Below, in pieces: positions 8,951 to 19,568 of a stretch of DNA of 23,300 nt. The number at the start of each line of letters is the position of its first letter. Within the stretch, counting starts at the first letter, position 1. The position numbers and the translations under genes were made by a program. Below the pieces are notes generated by a model. The model did not search any database and was not told the DNA's origin. It worked only from the letters and a program-made list of their open reading frames with translations. The DNA lies in contig CAJFCJ010000177.1 of the NCBI GenBank assembly GCA_904063045.1, positions 49,227-72,526 of the forward strand, written 5' to 3'. The DNA is from Dimorphilus gyrociliatus (Eukaryota; Annelida; Polychaeta; Dinophilidae).

Positions 8951-9008
8951 AGGGGGGTTCCATCTAGGGGTCAGGGGTAATCAAACAGGTTAGGGAGTGA
9001 CAGGGTTA
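8951..9008 (+). repeat. G-run cluster, degenerate telomere-like
   Basis: Five runs of three to six G lie within 54 bases (8952-8957, 8967-8970, 8974-8977, 8993-8995, 9003-9005). Several sit inside GTTAGGG-like words. In AT-rich DNA this stands out. It may be a decayed telomeric insertion and could form a loose G-quadruplex. Confidence 0.45.
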
Positions 9009-10065
9009 GATTGCCTTTGCCAAAAATTAATAACTCAGTTCATAAATGGTGTTCTAAGCTATAATCTAGTTTTGTAAATTTCACTATCATTCTTTCTCTT
9101 TTCATCCCTGATTTGAAATGTTTCTAAATGCATATCCGGTATATCATTATCTTTTCTTCTGCATTTAAGCATTTCATGTCAATAAGCTAAAAACAATAAT
9201 AATTACCTCACAAGCAGCTAAGGAACTAATTAATGCTAATAACAAAAAAAAAATTGGAAGGTTGAATTAATATTGAAGAAATTAAAACTATAATTAAAAT
9301 TCTAAGCATATACTCTGAAATATTTCCTTTGTGAGCTAATTGGTATTAATAACTTACTGAAATGTTTGTAGACACAATCAACAACTAAATGATTCACCAA
9401 GAAAAATCAATAAAAAAATATTTTGTTGTTGTGTAATTTATACAATTTACAATTTCCCAGGTATTTTCAGTTTGCGTAATTCATAAAATTATGAAATTTG
9501 TTGAAATTGGCAAAAAAAATTTTTAACGACTAAAAATGCAATTTTTTTTCAATAGCAAAAATGTTCGTATGAAAAAATTAAATGTGAAAATGTATAGCGT
9601 TTTATAATCTGTACGTATTTGTTACAAAGATTTCCAATCAACTGTTGATTAATATCTTTTAAACTAATAATAATAGAAAATCTATTTCAATTTTCAAGAA
9701 CATTACGTAATAGTTTTCAATAATTTCAATACTTTCTAGAAAACCAATATAAAGCTGCTTTCTCTCGTAACAGTTGCTAAAATATTTATAAACGAAACTG
9801 TGGTTATTAAATGGTTATTTAGGAAATATTTTATACAAAACACCTCCGTTTTATTTATAAAGAGTTGTATTTTGTAAATTACATTTTATTTTAACCTAAC
9901 AGAAAGGAAACGACACAGGTAAAAAAAAATTGTCTACCTAACATTTAAAATATTAGTGTTTTCATTTTTTTGTTTTAGGAATTTTGTTTGAAAAAGCAAA
10001 AGGAATTTTATTTTTAATAAAATTGGAAATATTTATAATTTGTTTGTCAAAGTTAAAAGAAACAA
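9009..10065. other. AT-rich intergenic region upstream of the RING gene
   Basis: No gene or clear repeat is seen. The sequence is strongly AT-rich with many poly-A and poly-T runs. It presumably contains the promoter of the RING finger gene, but no convincing core element can be singled out. Confidence 0.4.
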
Positions 10066-10422
10066 ATGAAGTTGTATTTTTTAAGCAAAGAATCATTGAT
10101 TTGTGGAATTTGCAAGAAATTATGGATTGATAATTATCCAAGAATACTGAAATGTAAGCATACTTTCTGCTTGACATGTTTACAGAATTTCAAAGATAAT
10201 GCAAAATTTATATATTGTCCTCTGTGTAAAAAGAAGACTTCAATTCCTTATAGAAGGGTAAGAAATTTAAAGAGAAATTCTTTAACATCTATAAGGAAAC
10301 ATCTTTCTCACAACTGTTTGGGTAATGCAATTTTGGAATTTTTTCAAATCATTGCCTATTGGATAATTTTTACAAATCTACTTGCAACAATACAATATAT
10401 TATAAATCCAAATTTAAAGTAA
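10066..10422 (+). CDS. Small RING finger protein with C-terminal membrane segment
   Basis: A 118-residue protein starts at ATG 10066 and ends at TAA 10420-10422, with no intron. It carries a C3HC4 RING: Cys13-Cys16, Cys30, His32, Cys35-Cys38 and Cys51-Cys54 (CKHTFCLTC and CPLC are diagnostic). RING domains of this type bind two zinc ions and usually act as E3 ubiquitin ligases by recruiting an E2. After a basic stretch (RRVRNLKR), residues about 90-113 are hydrophobic and aromatic (IIAYWIIFTNLLATI), consistent with a membrane anchor. The protein may therefore sit on an intracellular membrane with the RING in the cytosol. The gene converges with the large minus-strand gene and leaves about 310 bp between stop codons. 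RING identity is secure; ligase activity and location are inferred. Confidence 0.8.
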   Translation: MKLYFLSKESLICGICKKLWIDNYPRILKCKHTFCLTCLQNFKDNAKFIYCPLCKKKTSIPYRRVRNLKRNSLTSIRKHLSHNCLGNAILEFFQIIAYWIIFTNLLATIQYIINPNLK

Positions 10423-10440
10423 ATTTCTAATTTTTGATTG

Positions 10441-10446
10441 AATAAA
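10441..10446 (+). promoter_or_regulatory. Candidate polyadenylation signal of the RING gene
   Basis: AATAAA begins 18 nt after the stop codon of the RING finger gene and is the nearest canonical signal. It would give a very short 3' UTR. Confidence 0.5.
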
Positions 10447-10732
10447 TATAAAAAGTCAAAAAAATCAATACAAAAATTTCTGATAAAATAGATAATAAAA
10501 TAAAAATTGATATAAATTGTAATATTTTAATATACAGTACTTTGTTTCCATGATTTAAATATCATTGATAAATCATTAATGCGTAATGGCACCTGCTTGT
10601 ATTAACTGTACTAAAAGATTTTTGAGTTCTATCATTACCAATAGAAATATGTAAAACATTGGAATTTTTTAACAAAAAGTTAAAGTTCTATTGTAATGTG
10701 ATGATAATTGTGAATCGGAGAAAAATTTGTAC

Positions 10733-11088
10733 TTAAACAATATATAAACAGAGTAATAGAAAAATGAAAATATGAAAGTTGATTGGTTGAATTTGACAAG
10801 AAGCAGCTTTACCATCAAGTTCCCAGGTGTTACATTTTTCACCTTTGCAGCATTTTACACACTCTTTCTTCGAATTTACAGTCTTACAATTTTCATTTAG
10901 CGTGTCTGCTGAGCAAGTTTCATTGGAACATCCTCTTGCAAAGGTAACACTTGCGGATGTTTCCGTTCTATAGGCCCAACAATCTCCAATACCGCAATTG
11001 ATAATTCTTACTTGATCAGTTCCATTTTGTAAGTTTGAAATATCTTTACCACATTCCTCTTTTGTGCCTTTACATTCAAAACATTTCC
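10733..11088 (-). other. Terminal exon: Ly6/uPAR (LU) domain plus GPI signal
   Basis: This exon encodes a whole module of about 118 residues. Cysteines follow the LU order: CxxC, a Cys six residues later, then CGIGDCW, RGCSNETC, further Cys, a CC pair and a final CN. The Asn directly after the last Cys of the fold is the family hallmark. A Gly-Lys-Ala-Ala-Ser stretch and a hydrophobic tail follow, as expected for GPI transfer. The exon boundary is phase 1, so the module can be moved as a unit. This domain is what places the gene in animals rather than among protist Cys-rich surface proteins. Confidence 0.75.
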
Positions 11089-14000
11089 CTGTTTGTAGAC
11101 AAATGAAAGAATTTAGGTTCATATAAGAAAATAAATATAATAATTACTTGCGCATTCTCTATTAAAATTATTGAGAAAGAATCCATCATTACACTGGGAA
11201 CAAATGTAACCATGTGCGCATGTATTACAGCCAGCTATTGAGCATGTTTTACAGCCTAACTTGTCATCTTGTAATGTAAATCCTTGACTACATCTTTCGC
11301 AACTAGCTCTTCCAATAGTTGGAGTTGGACCACATATTGCGCAATTTGCAAAAGCAGCTTCTGAGCATAGTTTGCAAGTACCATCAGGTTGGAGGGAAAA
11401 CTCATTTGATCTACATTTTGTACATATTACTGTCTTATCTGAGTTTGCAGTACAAGAAATGCAGTCAGATGGACAAGGAATGCAAGTTCCATCAAAAGCT
11501 TTTGCGTATCTATCTCCACATTTTGAGCAAACATATTTGCCATTGTAAGAGCATTGAGGACAATTGTCAGGACAGTGACCACAATTATTAGTATTCAGGT
11601 AAAACTTTGTAGAACAGGTTTTACATACAAGTGAATTTTCAGAATTTAAACAAGTTTGACATTCATCAATTCCACATGGAATGCAAGATGTTGCCTTTAA
11701 TCCATAACTGGGAAGACAGGATGAACATTCAACAATACCATTGTTGAGAGTACAAGATTTACATCCCTGTGGACATGGAGAACAAATACTATCAAGAGTT
11801 CTATAGAATTGATCTAGGCATGAATTGCAAGTGAACTTGCTATCTTGACTATTGAAAGAGCATCCTGAACAGCCAGAAGGACAAGTTTTACATTCTTCAT
11901 CAGACAGGACAGATGTAGCTGTATTGCAGGATGCACACAATATTTTTCCATTAGATCTTAATGAAGTTAAACATCCCAGTTTGTTTTTATAACATTTCTG
12001 ATCAGTAACATCCAAGAAATAGTCATCATTACATTGTCCAGAATCACATTTATCCTTTTTATTAGTATCACAGATTTTGCAGTTTGGATCACATTCTATT
12101 AAAAAAAAAAGGTGAAAAAAAATTAATTTTTAAATGATGATCTCTGTTGTTTGATTGTCTTAAAATACAAACTATCACAAACTGATGGAGATACATCAGT
12201 GTTGAGAGTATAACCAGTCAGACAAATTTCTGGAATAAGTACATCTGATGTAGAATTCATATAGGAACATCTTGCAACACCTGTTCCTGTACACTGTAGA
12301 CATTCTCCATTAGTTCTATGTCTGATAAAGCCTTGTTTACAGCCATTTGGTATGCATGTTGAACCATCAATACAGAAACTACATCCATTTACACAAGCTT
12401 TACATGTATCATCACTATGTTTGTAGAAACCATCATTACATTTCAAGCAGATAAATGTGTCATCAATACTTTTCACACAAATTTCACAATCACTTATAGA
12501 GCATGTTACGCAATTAAAATCACTGTCTGTTAGAGCGCCAGTTGAGCAGCCAAATGAAAGACATATAGCTTCATTCTGATTGTCTGGATTAATTCTGCAT
12601 TCATTGCAATTGGACGGGCACTTAATACAAGTTTTAACATTGTTAAGTACATAGCCAGATTCACATTTTGAGCATTTATTGACAGTTGTTGGAGATACAC
12701 CTGATGAATCAACTGTACATTCTGTACAAGCAGTTTGACATTGTTGACAGGTAGGTGTATCTGGTGATGTTTTTTGCTCTAAACCATATCCTGTAAGACA
12801 TTGAGTACATTCCTGTACTCCTGATCCACCTGGAGACAAGGAACATTGTTGACAATTTGAAGTTGCACCACCTCCTCCACTCTGGCAGAAAATGCACTCC
12901 GATTCATCATCTTTTAGTTTATAATTTGCTGAGCATTCGGAACATTTACAAACATCGCTGATCAATTTAAATGATAGGCAATTTGGTTTTTCTGATATTG
13001 AGCAAGGAACGCAAGAAGTCTTTGATGAATGCAATAAATGAGTGTTTGGACATCCACAAATACACTCTGTTTTTGCATCATTCAAAGTGGGTGTGCCTAA
13101 AGTGCAAGTTCCACATGATAAACAAGATTGACCATCTCCAGCAACAATTTTACTTCCCGAACACGAACTGCAAACTCCAACATACACACCATCTCTAAGT
13201 TTGAGTTTATAGCTAGTACAATCAGTTATATCTGTTATTTCAACACAACCCAGTTCAATTGGATGTTTCAAGTAGTGTTTTCCACTTCCGTCAGATGTGC
13301 ATACACCGCATGTGCATTTTCCATTGTTTGGTACAATTAATGAACAATGGGGTATATCTGAAAGAGTACAAGCAACACAATCGTGTTTTTTAAAATCTGA
13401 TGTATCAAGAATATATCCAGGTTTACAGCCTGTACATCTTAGAGCTGAAGGAGTTGTTGGACTAAATTTAGGATCATATCCTTCACATTGCGGATTTGCT
13501 CTGTATTCCAAAGGGATTTCAAAAACTGCTGGTATACCTGGACTGGGTGAGTTATTTTTACCATATCCAGGTTTTGTCATTTGACAATTTTGATGTAGAG
13601 TACCATATCTATGAGTTCCTGGATAACAATTAGGATCACCAAGATAACAATTATTTTGACGTATAGCATAATCTTCAGAACATCTTGAACATCCAACAGC
13701 TGGGCCAGCAGCATTTATATGCTGAATGCAGCCTGGAATGGATGAAGCACCAACAGGATCTCTTGCAACACAATCACCAATAAAATTATTAGTATTTGGA
13801 TGGGGAGTTCCAAGTGCACTACTTCCATCACATTTTATACATTTACATTCAACTGTTGGAGTTGTTGAAGTTACCCATTTACCATCAGCAGCACAGTTTG
13901 GAACTGGTACTAAATCACAAGTTGTTGATGGAGAATTGCAGTTTACACCAATTTTTCCATTATTACATTTTGTACATACTATAGGATTGGTTGAATCTTT

Positions 14001-16707
14001 TAAACATTCTGCACACCCAGAAGGACATTCAAAACAATTATTATCTGATAAATATGACCCAATCCCACACGTTCTACAGGTTGACACTCCAGGTGTTCCT
14101 GATTCAGGATCATTATTCCATGTAACACATAATGGAGAAACAGCTATTAATTTTCAAATAATTATTTATCTCCAAAAAAAAATAACATGATTAAACAACT
14201 CACGCATGCAGCTTGTTGATGGGTTATCAGAATATCTATATTGACAAGAAGCAATTGGCTGAGAAGGTGTACATCCTAAAGCAAATTCATGATTCATTGT
14301 GCATGCTGGAAAGAACAGTTATTTTATTAAAATATCAATAAATTCAATGTAACTAATTACATCGACATTTTTGATATGGTGTTGTTGGACTATTTGCTTC
14401 TTGAATGTATGATGCATCATATTGATATACACTTCCAACACATTCGTCAGTTTTACACCTACAGGAATATGATGGAGCGGAGCCAAATCTTTCGAATACC
14501 TTGCATATAGGTCTTGCTTCAGTACAATCTGATTTTGTAAGTATAAATTTAGAGATTAGGATTGTTTTTTATTTTAATTAGAAAAAAATTAAATGATTTA
14601 TTAACCATAACAGCCTTTGACAATTGTATTGCCACCAATATCAATATTAACCCATTGAGTATCACCAGTGCAAGTCTTGCATTCAACATCCGTTTTAGCT
14701 GCATTTAAACCACAAACTTGACAATTATATCCGCAACTCTTGCATACTCCAGCATTCGAACCAGATAAGATAACAGCACTACCTGAAGGACATGACCTAC
14801 AATAGCATAATTTATTTTCATCAGCAATTTGACCAGCTTCACATGATGTATCACTTGAACAGGAATCTGAACAAGTTTGACTTGTAAATGAGAATTTCTT
14901 ATTTGAAGAATTTGGTGTTTTATTGGCACAAGGAGATTTTAAACATTTCACTTCATTGGAAACAACTTCGCAATATTGGCAATTTTCCAAACATGCCATA
15001 CATGTTTCAATAGTTGATGTACCACTTTGAAATTTGGGTGCAAAACCTTCACTACATTTTAGACAGATTGCTGCCGATTGACGATATTTGCAGTAGTCAC
15101 AACCAGTTGGACATTCAACACAATTCCCCGTTAAATCATCATATGTATAATGCTTTTGACATTTTGAAGGGTAACATATTGGAGTTGGTGAATTTGTTTT
15201 AAAATAGCATTTATCACAATTACTAGGGCATGCTGTAATTTAAAATGTTATCAATTGAGTATATAATGTATAAAATGTTAATTTACCAACACATGTACCA
15301 TCACTGTTTCGTCCCCAAGACTTTCCATTTTGGTTTTCAATACAAGAATGACTGGTACTTGTTCCACTACATTCAGTTCTGGAATTTGCTGAATTCCATT
15401 GGCAAGCCTTACAATTTGATGGGCATTTAGAGCAAAGATTATCAGGTGTTAGAGCATAATTTGGAGAACACCGACCACTTTTGCAAATAACCTTATCACC
15501 AGAAACTTGACATTCCTCACAATTATCAGGGCATTTATTGCAAACTTTCAATTCAATAGTTGCATAATTAACCTTACATTTAGTACATTTTAAAATTCCT
15601 CCATTTTGCTCTTCACATGTATCACAGTTCCAGGGACATTCTGAGCAGGATGAATCTTTCAAATAATAACCAGCTTTGCATTTAGTACATTTATTAAATC
15701 CACTTTTAGCATCACATTCCATACACATTGCATGAACAGTGCTGCATTGTTCGCATTTTTTTGACTTTGTCAAAGTATAGGCCTTTGACAAGCACTCTGT
15801 ACAAGTGTCTTTATCAGAACATTTTTGGCAGCCAGCCATAGAACTCGAACACAATTTGCAGGATTTAACATTGTTGCTGTTTTGTATATAAGCATTTGTA
15901 TCGCAAGAATTGCAATCAATACCTGTATCTTTGTTAAAAGAGCAAGATTTGCAATAGGCCAAACAAGCTTAAAAAAAAACAGAATAATTATTCATAATGG
16001 AGAAATTGATAACTAAATCTTACATGTGCATTTTCTGTCTTTAATTGTAAATCTACTTTGGCAAATTTCACAAACAGCATCAGAAATAGTACTGTCCCAT
16101 CTGCATTTTGAGCAAAAGCTCGGACATTTTGCGCATTCTTTTGGCGAATCTTTTAGAGCGAATTGATTATAACATTCTCTACATTCCATGTCACTTGTAC
16201 AGTTTCTACATCCTGTTGAGCATTCTGCAAAAAATGATACTTTGAAAAAAAAAACGGGGAATGGTAATAAGTATTTGTCTACCTGAACATTTTGAATCTT
16301 TGAGATAGTAATGTTCAATACAACCACTGCACAGTGTTGCATCAGCTTCATTGGAAATGTCAGATTTTAGTGTACAAGAGTCTTTTAAACAATTGTCAGG
16401 ACATTCTGAATTGTTAGTGTATTTTCTATATAAAATGAATAACATTAAAAAAGAACATCTATACTTACTAAAACATTTCTGTCTATCAGCCGAATGAATT
16501 CTTCCATTTCCACAAATTCCGCACGAAACAACCTTTGCATCTCCCAATAGATTTTTGCAGTTGTATATAGATTTCTCAGGTACAGTTGCAGCATAACTAC
16601 CTGGAAAAAATATTGACAAAAGCTAAAACATAGTTAATTATCTAGTTATTATTTCTCCTACCTAAAAAGATGAAACATCCAATTGCTAAAACAAGATATT
16701 GCATCAT
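10733..16707 (-). CDS. Giant Cys-rich furin-like repeat protein with LU domain and GPI tail
   Basis: Reconstructed from 11 exons: 16707-16662, 16600-16469, 16405-16283, 16224-16024, 15967-15287, 15232-14606, 14528-14361, 14305-14204, 14143-12173, 12095-11148 and 11088-10733. They total 5355 nt, or 1784 residues. Every intron (54-77 nt) has GT/AG ends and phase 1. Exon 1 encodes a signal peptide (MMQYLVLAIGCFIFLG). Most of the protein is furin-like Cys-rich repeats of the type CxxC...[FY]xL...CxxCPxxCxxC, for example CPSGCAEC, CPDNCEEC and CPQGCKSC. The last exon encodes a Ly6/uPAR domain (CFEC, GDCW, RGC, CCKGEKCN) and then a hydrophobic end (FHIFIFLLLCLYIV) typical of a GPI-anchor signal. 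It is probably an extracellular surface protein with adhesive or receptor-like function; the ligand is unknown. The exon 9 donor (A|GTTTGT) and exon 6 donor (G|GTTAAT) are weaker than the rest. Confidence 0.8.
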
Positions 16708-16792
16708 TTTACCAATTCTGTTTTTTGTCTTTAAGAGTTAGTTGCTGAAAAGAGAGCAGTAAATAAAGTAATATAACAAATGACAGACAGAC

Positions 16793-16802
16793 TATATATA
16801 TA
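16793..16802 (-). promoter_or_regulatory. TATA-box-like run upstream of the large gene
   Basis: TATATATATA lies 86-95 bp upstream of the start codon at 16707. A start site about 30 bp downstream would leave a 5' UTR of roughly 55-65 nt. The motif is palindromic, and AT-rich runs are common here, so this rests on position only. Confidence 0.35.
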
Positions 16803-17968
16803 CAGTATAGGCAAAAAGTCCCCAGCCACCATGTAAAATTTTTTGTTTTGATATTAAGCTATGCTGAATGGCTACTTTTAATTGGTAATAATAATGATTA
16901 ATATGTATAAACTAATGTCCTATATATAGGTTATCACTGTAATTTTATTTATACCTGTAAACAATAAATGGATTATAATTTTTGTTATCGTGGGAAAATT
17001 GTTTCAATTATTTACCATTACAGTTATGGCTAAGGATATATTATTCAAATTATACATTTAAAGATTATTAGAAATGAAAAGAATACTTAAATTGAATAAT
17101 TTCAATCAATCATAACTTTTCAAGAAAGATTAGTAATGGTATAAACTCTGTTATAAAAATTGAATAGGATATATCAGCTTTCTCATGAGAAAATTTAGCA
17201 AATGCCATAAATCTATCCAGGGGACATTTATATATAATCTTTTAGAAAACATGACGGTTTGTGAATGATCTTGAAACTACTTGTGCATGCAGATATATTG
17301 ACATATATATGTTATCATTTCTAAAAGTTGAATTGTAGGCGCCATATTTGCACTTTGTAGGAATTTTTACTTCTTCACAGCAACATTCACCCTTTCCAAT
17401 CATCTATCAACTCACCAAAGTACTCAAACAAATAGAACCTTTCAAGTTTGTCCACAACTAATCTTAACAAATGTAAATTTTGTAGAAATCAATCAACAAA
17501 ACTCCAGTATTTTGTGCAAATAATTTGTATTGAGTAAACACATCGTATTTGTAGAGTTCATTATAAAAAATGTTTATTTACTCTCTATAATGATAAAAAG
17601 AATAGTATTATTATTCATTTTCATTCTTTAAGTATGGAAAGAGAAAAAATCAAGAAAATATTATCTTTTTGAGCTGTAACAGTGACTAACTGCCTAACTG
17701 TATAGCATATTAAAGAAATTAAATAGGATAAATAAGATATTGTATAGATAACTTTATTCTAAACTTTAGTGTTAATCCATACTTTTACAAAAGAGAATGA
17801 ATAGTTCGATTTGGGTTAAAACCCCAGCAGAGAGAGTTTTTAATCACTTTGGCAAAATGCTTTAAAGATTATAACTTTTTTTGTCTGGAACTAAAAGTTT
17901 TCTTTATTGCTACCAGATTCCTTTCATTAAGTTTACAAAAGTAGATTAAAACTGTAAGGAAATGGTAA
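16803..17968. other. Gene-free intergenic region
   Basis: No gene is supported. A diverged dispersed-repeat block, AAAGTACTCAAACAAATAGA, occurs at 17417-17440. The rest is AT-rich sequence without recognised structure up to the inverted repeat at 17969. Confidence 0.4.
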
Positions 17969-18117
17969 CTAGCTCAATCACACACACTTTTGCTACAAAT
18001 CACCTAGCAGTTATAGATTTTTTATAACTCTTTGATAAATTTATTGGTGGTTGACTTGCTTTACTGACAACCAAGTAGGTGATTTGTAGCAAAATTGTGT
18101 GGGATTGAAACAGTAGC
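17969..18117. repeat. Nested inverted repeat (MITE-like or structured RNA)
   Basis: The arms 17981-18006 and about 18077-18102 are inverted copies agreeing at 25 of 26 positions, with the core TTTTGCTACAAATCACCTA. Weaker pairing continues outward to about 17969 and 18117. The enclosed 70 nt contain two further hairpins: GTTATA/TATAAC at 18010-18028 and GGTTG/CAACC at 18049-18072. The whole can fold into a long stem closing a multi-branched loop. It may be a non-autonomous transposon (MITE) or a structured transcript. Confidence 0.75.
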
Positions 18118-18900
18118 CATCCTAAAGTATAGTGAACCTTTCCGGAATCAGTCTGGTGCCAATCTATCCAGCAATTTTTCCCCTCTTGCTTGATAAAGGG
18201 ACAATTAGTCTCAAAATATTGTGAGATTTTAATTTGGTGAAATTGGTTGAAACAGCTGTATAGATTCTCTTCATTCTTGTTGAGAATTTGTATTTGGTTA
18301 GTTGGCGATAGGATCTGCTACTTAAGATAGTAGATTAAATGCTTTACTCTATCTTCTAATATAAAAAAACTTTTAAAATATATATTCAATAGAATTAAAC
18401 AGAAAAAAATAATTTACAAAAATGTATCCAATAAGTTTTTCAATTGTTAAACAATTTCTACAATCACAATACAACAAAGAGCAGAGAAGTAATAAAATCT
18501 AAAATATTCAATATAAATAGGCCTATTTGTTATTGCTTTCTATGTACTTTTGTAGTTCAAAACATCAGTTTTACTTCCTCCATATATATTTATTCTACAT
18601 TTGTTAATTCAAGTAATAAGCTATTTACTGTTCAAGTTGATTATAAACAAAGTTCAAATATACAATGCATATATTATCTCAATTGTTAGACTTGTATTAA
18701 AATTGTTACCTCTTCTGCAACTTTTCCAACTAGCCCCTAACCCAGTTTAATCTATAATTTTACAAACATTCATACTAGTCCACTATTGGTTAAGATTTTG
18801 ATTTTCAAATAAAAAATTCTGATTTCTATGTTTTAGGTTTGAATTGATAAAAATAATCCAAATATGTTTACATCATACACAACAAAGTAAATAGAAGTGC
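18118..18900. other. Gene-free region with one dispersed-repeat copy
   Basis: A dispersed-repeat copy, TTTCTACAATCACAATACAA, occurs at 18454-18479. A CCCCTAACCC word near 18735 is telomere-like. No gene is recognised. Confidence 0.4.
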
Positions 18901-18911
18901 ATGATATTGCT

Positions 18912-19157
18912 TTATAGCAAAGATTTTACAATACACAAAGACAAAACAATTAAGAAATACCATGTTGACAATTCCATGTTGGAAGATGTATTTGTTTCTC
19001 TAGTTCCTCCATTATCTCCAGTTCCACCACCATCTCCACCACTTCCATTTCCACCAATTGATCCACCATTACCACCTACACCACCTCCTTCATTTCCATC
19101 AGTTGATCCACTGCTACCACCACCACCACCACTTCCTCCACCACCACTACATTTCAA
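18912..19157 (-). CDS. Candidate last exon: Gly-rich stalk with GPI-type tail
   Basis: On the minus strand this frame encodes about 80 residues. A Gly/Ser/Asn-rich stretch (GGGGSGGGGGSSGSTDG and following) is followed by polar residues (TNTSSNMEL) and a C-terminal hydrophobic segment (TWYFLIVLSLCIVKSLL) ending at TAA. Small residues followed by a hydrophobic end are what a GPI signal looks like. A TAG acceptor just upstream (near 19155 or 19170) could start the exon, and there is no ATG. No upstream exon is identified, and the opposite strand carries a TSP1 fragment. The Gly-rich part may be low-complexity DNA read by chance; the tail makes coding plausible. Confidence 0.35.
   Translation of the reverse strand: MKCSGGGGSGGGGGSSGSTDGNEGGGVGGNGGSIGGNGSGGDGGGTGDNGGTRETNTSSNMELSTWYFLIVLSLCIVKSLL
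19000..19150. repeat. CCA/TGG-rich low-complexity tract
   Basis: An imperfect CCA-rich repeat of about 150 bp. In one plus frame it reads as poly-Pro (PPLPPVPPPSPPLP...), in a minus frame as poly-Gly/Ser/Asn. Both frames are long and open because the repeat lacks stops. Confidence 0.7.
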
Positions 19158-19192
19158 ATACTATAAAATTAGTATAATCTTGATATTTACTA

Positions 19193-19290
19193 GAGAGTGT
19201 GACAATCTACCTCAATCCAATGGTGGAGATGACTGTCCAGGTGTTCCAATTGAGATAAGGCCATGCATGAATCTAGCAGAGACTAAATAA
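19193..19290 (+). pseudogene. Thrombospondin type 1 repeat fragment
   Basis: After a TTTACTAG acceptor-like site the frame reads RECDNLPQSNGGDDCPG and ends with IRPC. This is the C-terminal half of a TSP1 repeat (R-x-C-x-P-x-x-x-GG-x-x-C-x-G...C). The N-terminal half (WxxWSxCS) is not found upstream. The frame meets a TAA at 19288-19290 without a usable donor. TSP1 repeats are extracellular adhesion modules. Here it is a remnant, or an isolated exon of a damaged gene. Confidence 0.55.
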
Positions 19291-19568
19291 AAAACTTAGA
19301 GGCTTTGTGTTATGTTGATGGGACAATCACAGCTCCTGCTGGACAATCTGAAGAAAGTTTTATTGAAGTAAAAGAGGTGAAAATGTGTAGATTAGTAAAA
19401 TTGAGCTCTAATCATCATAGTGGAGAAATAGTTTCTAGAGGTTATTTAGTAAAATTGAAGGTAAATGACACTTTGAAACTTGTTTTTAAGGGTTGTATAA
19501 ACCATGAAGATGTTCAACGATCCTTTACAGTTTTTGCTCTTCTTTTTAGAACTTTAATAACATTTTGA
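19287..19568 (+). pseudogene. Unidentified open block after the TSP1 fragment
   Basis: The plus frame is shifted relative to the TSP1 fragment and reads ...CYVDGTITAPAGQSEESF..., ending at TGA 19566-19568. It lacks an ATG start. The alternating hydrophobic/polar pattern (LVKLKVNDTLKLVFKGC) suggests a beta-rich extracellular domain, but no family is recognised. It is probably part of the same broken gene. Confidence 0.3.

Noticed and set aside
9962-10177. Minus-strand frame overlapping the RING gene start
   Set aside because: Antisense to the RING finger coding sequence, with no independent support.
11319-14190. Several plus-strand frames opposite the large Cys-rich gene
   Set aside because: They are antisense shadows of a strongly Cys-patterned coding sequence. 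The minus-strand reading has consistent motifs and splice sites.
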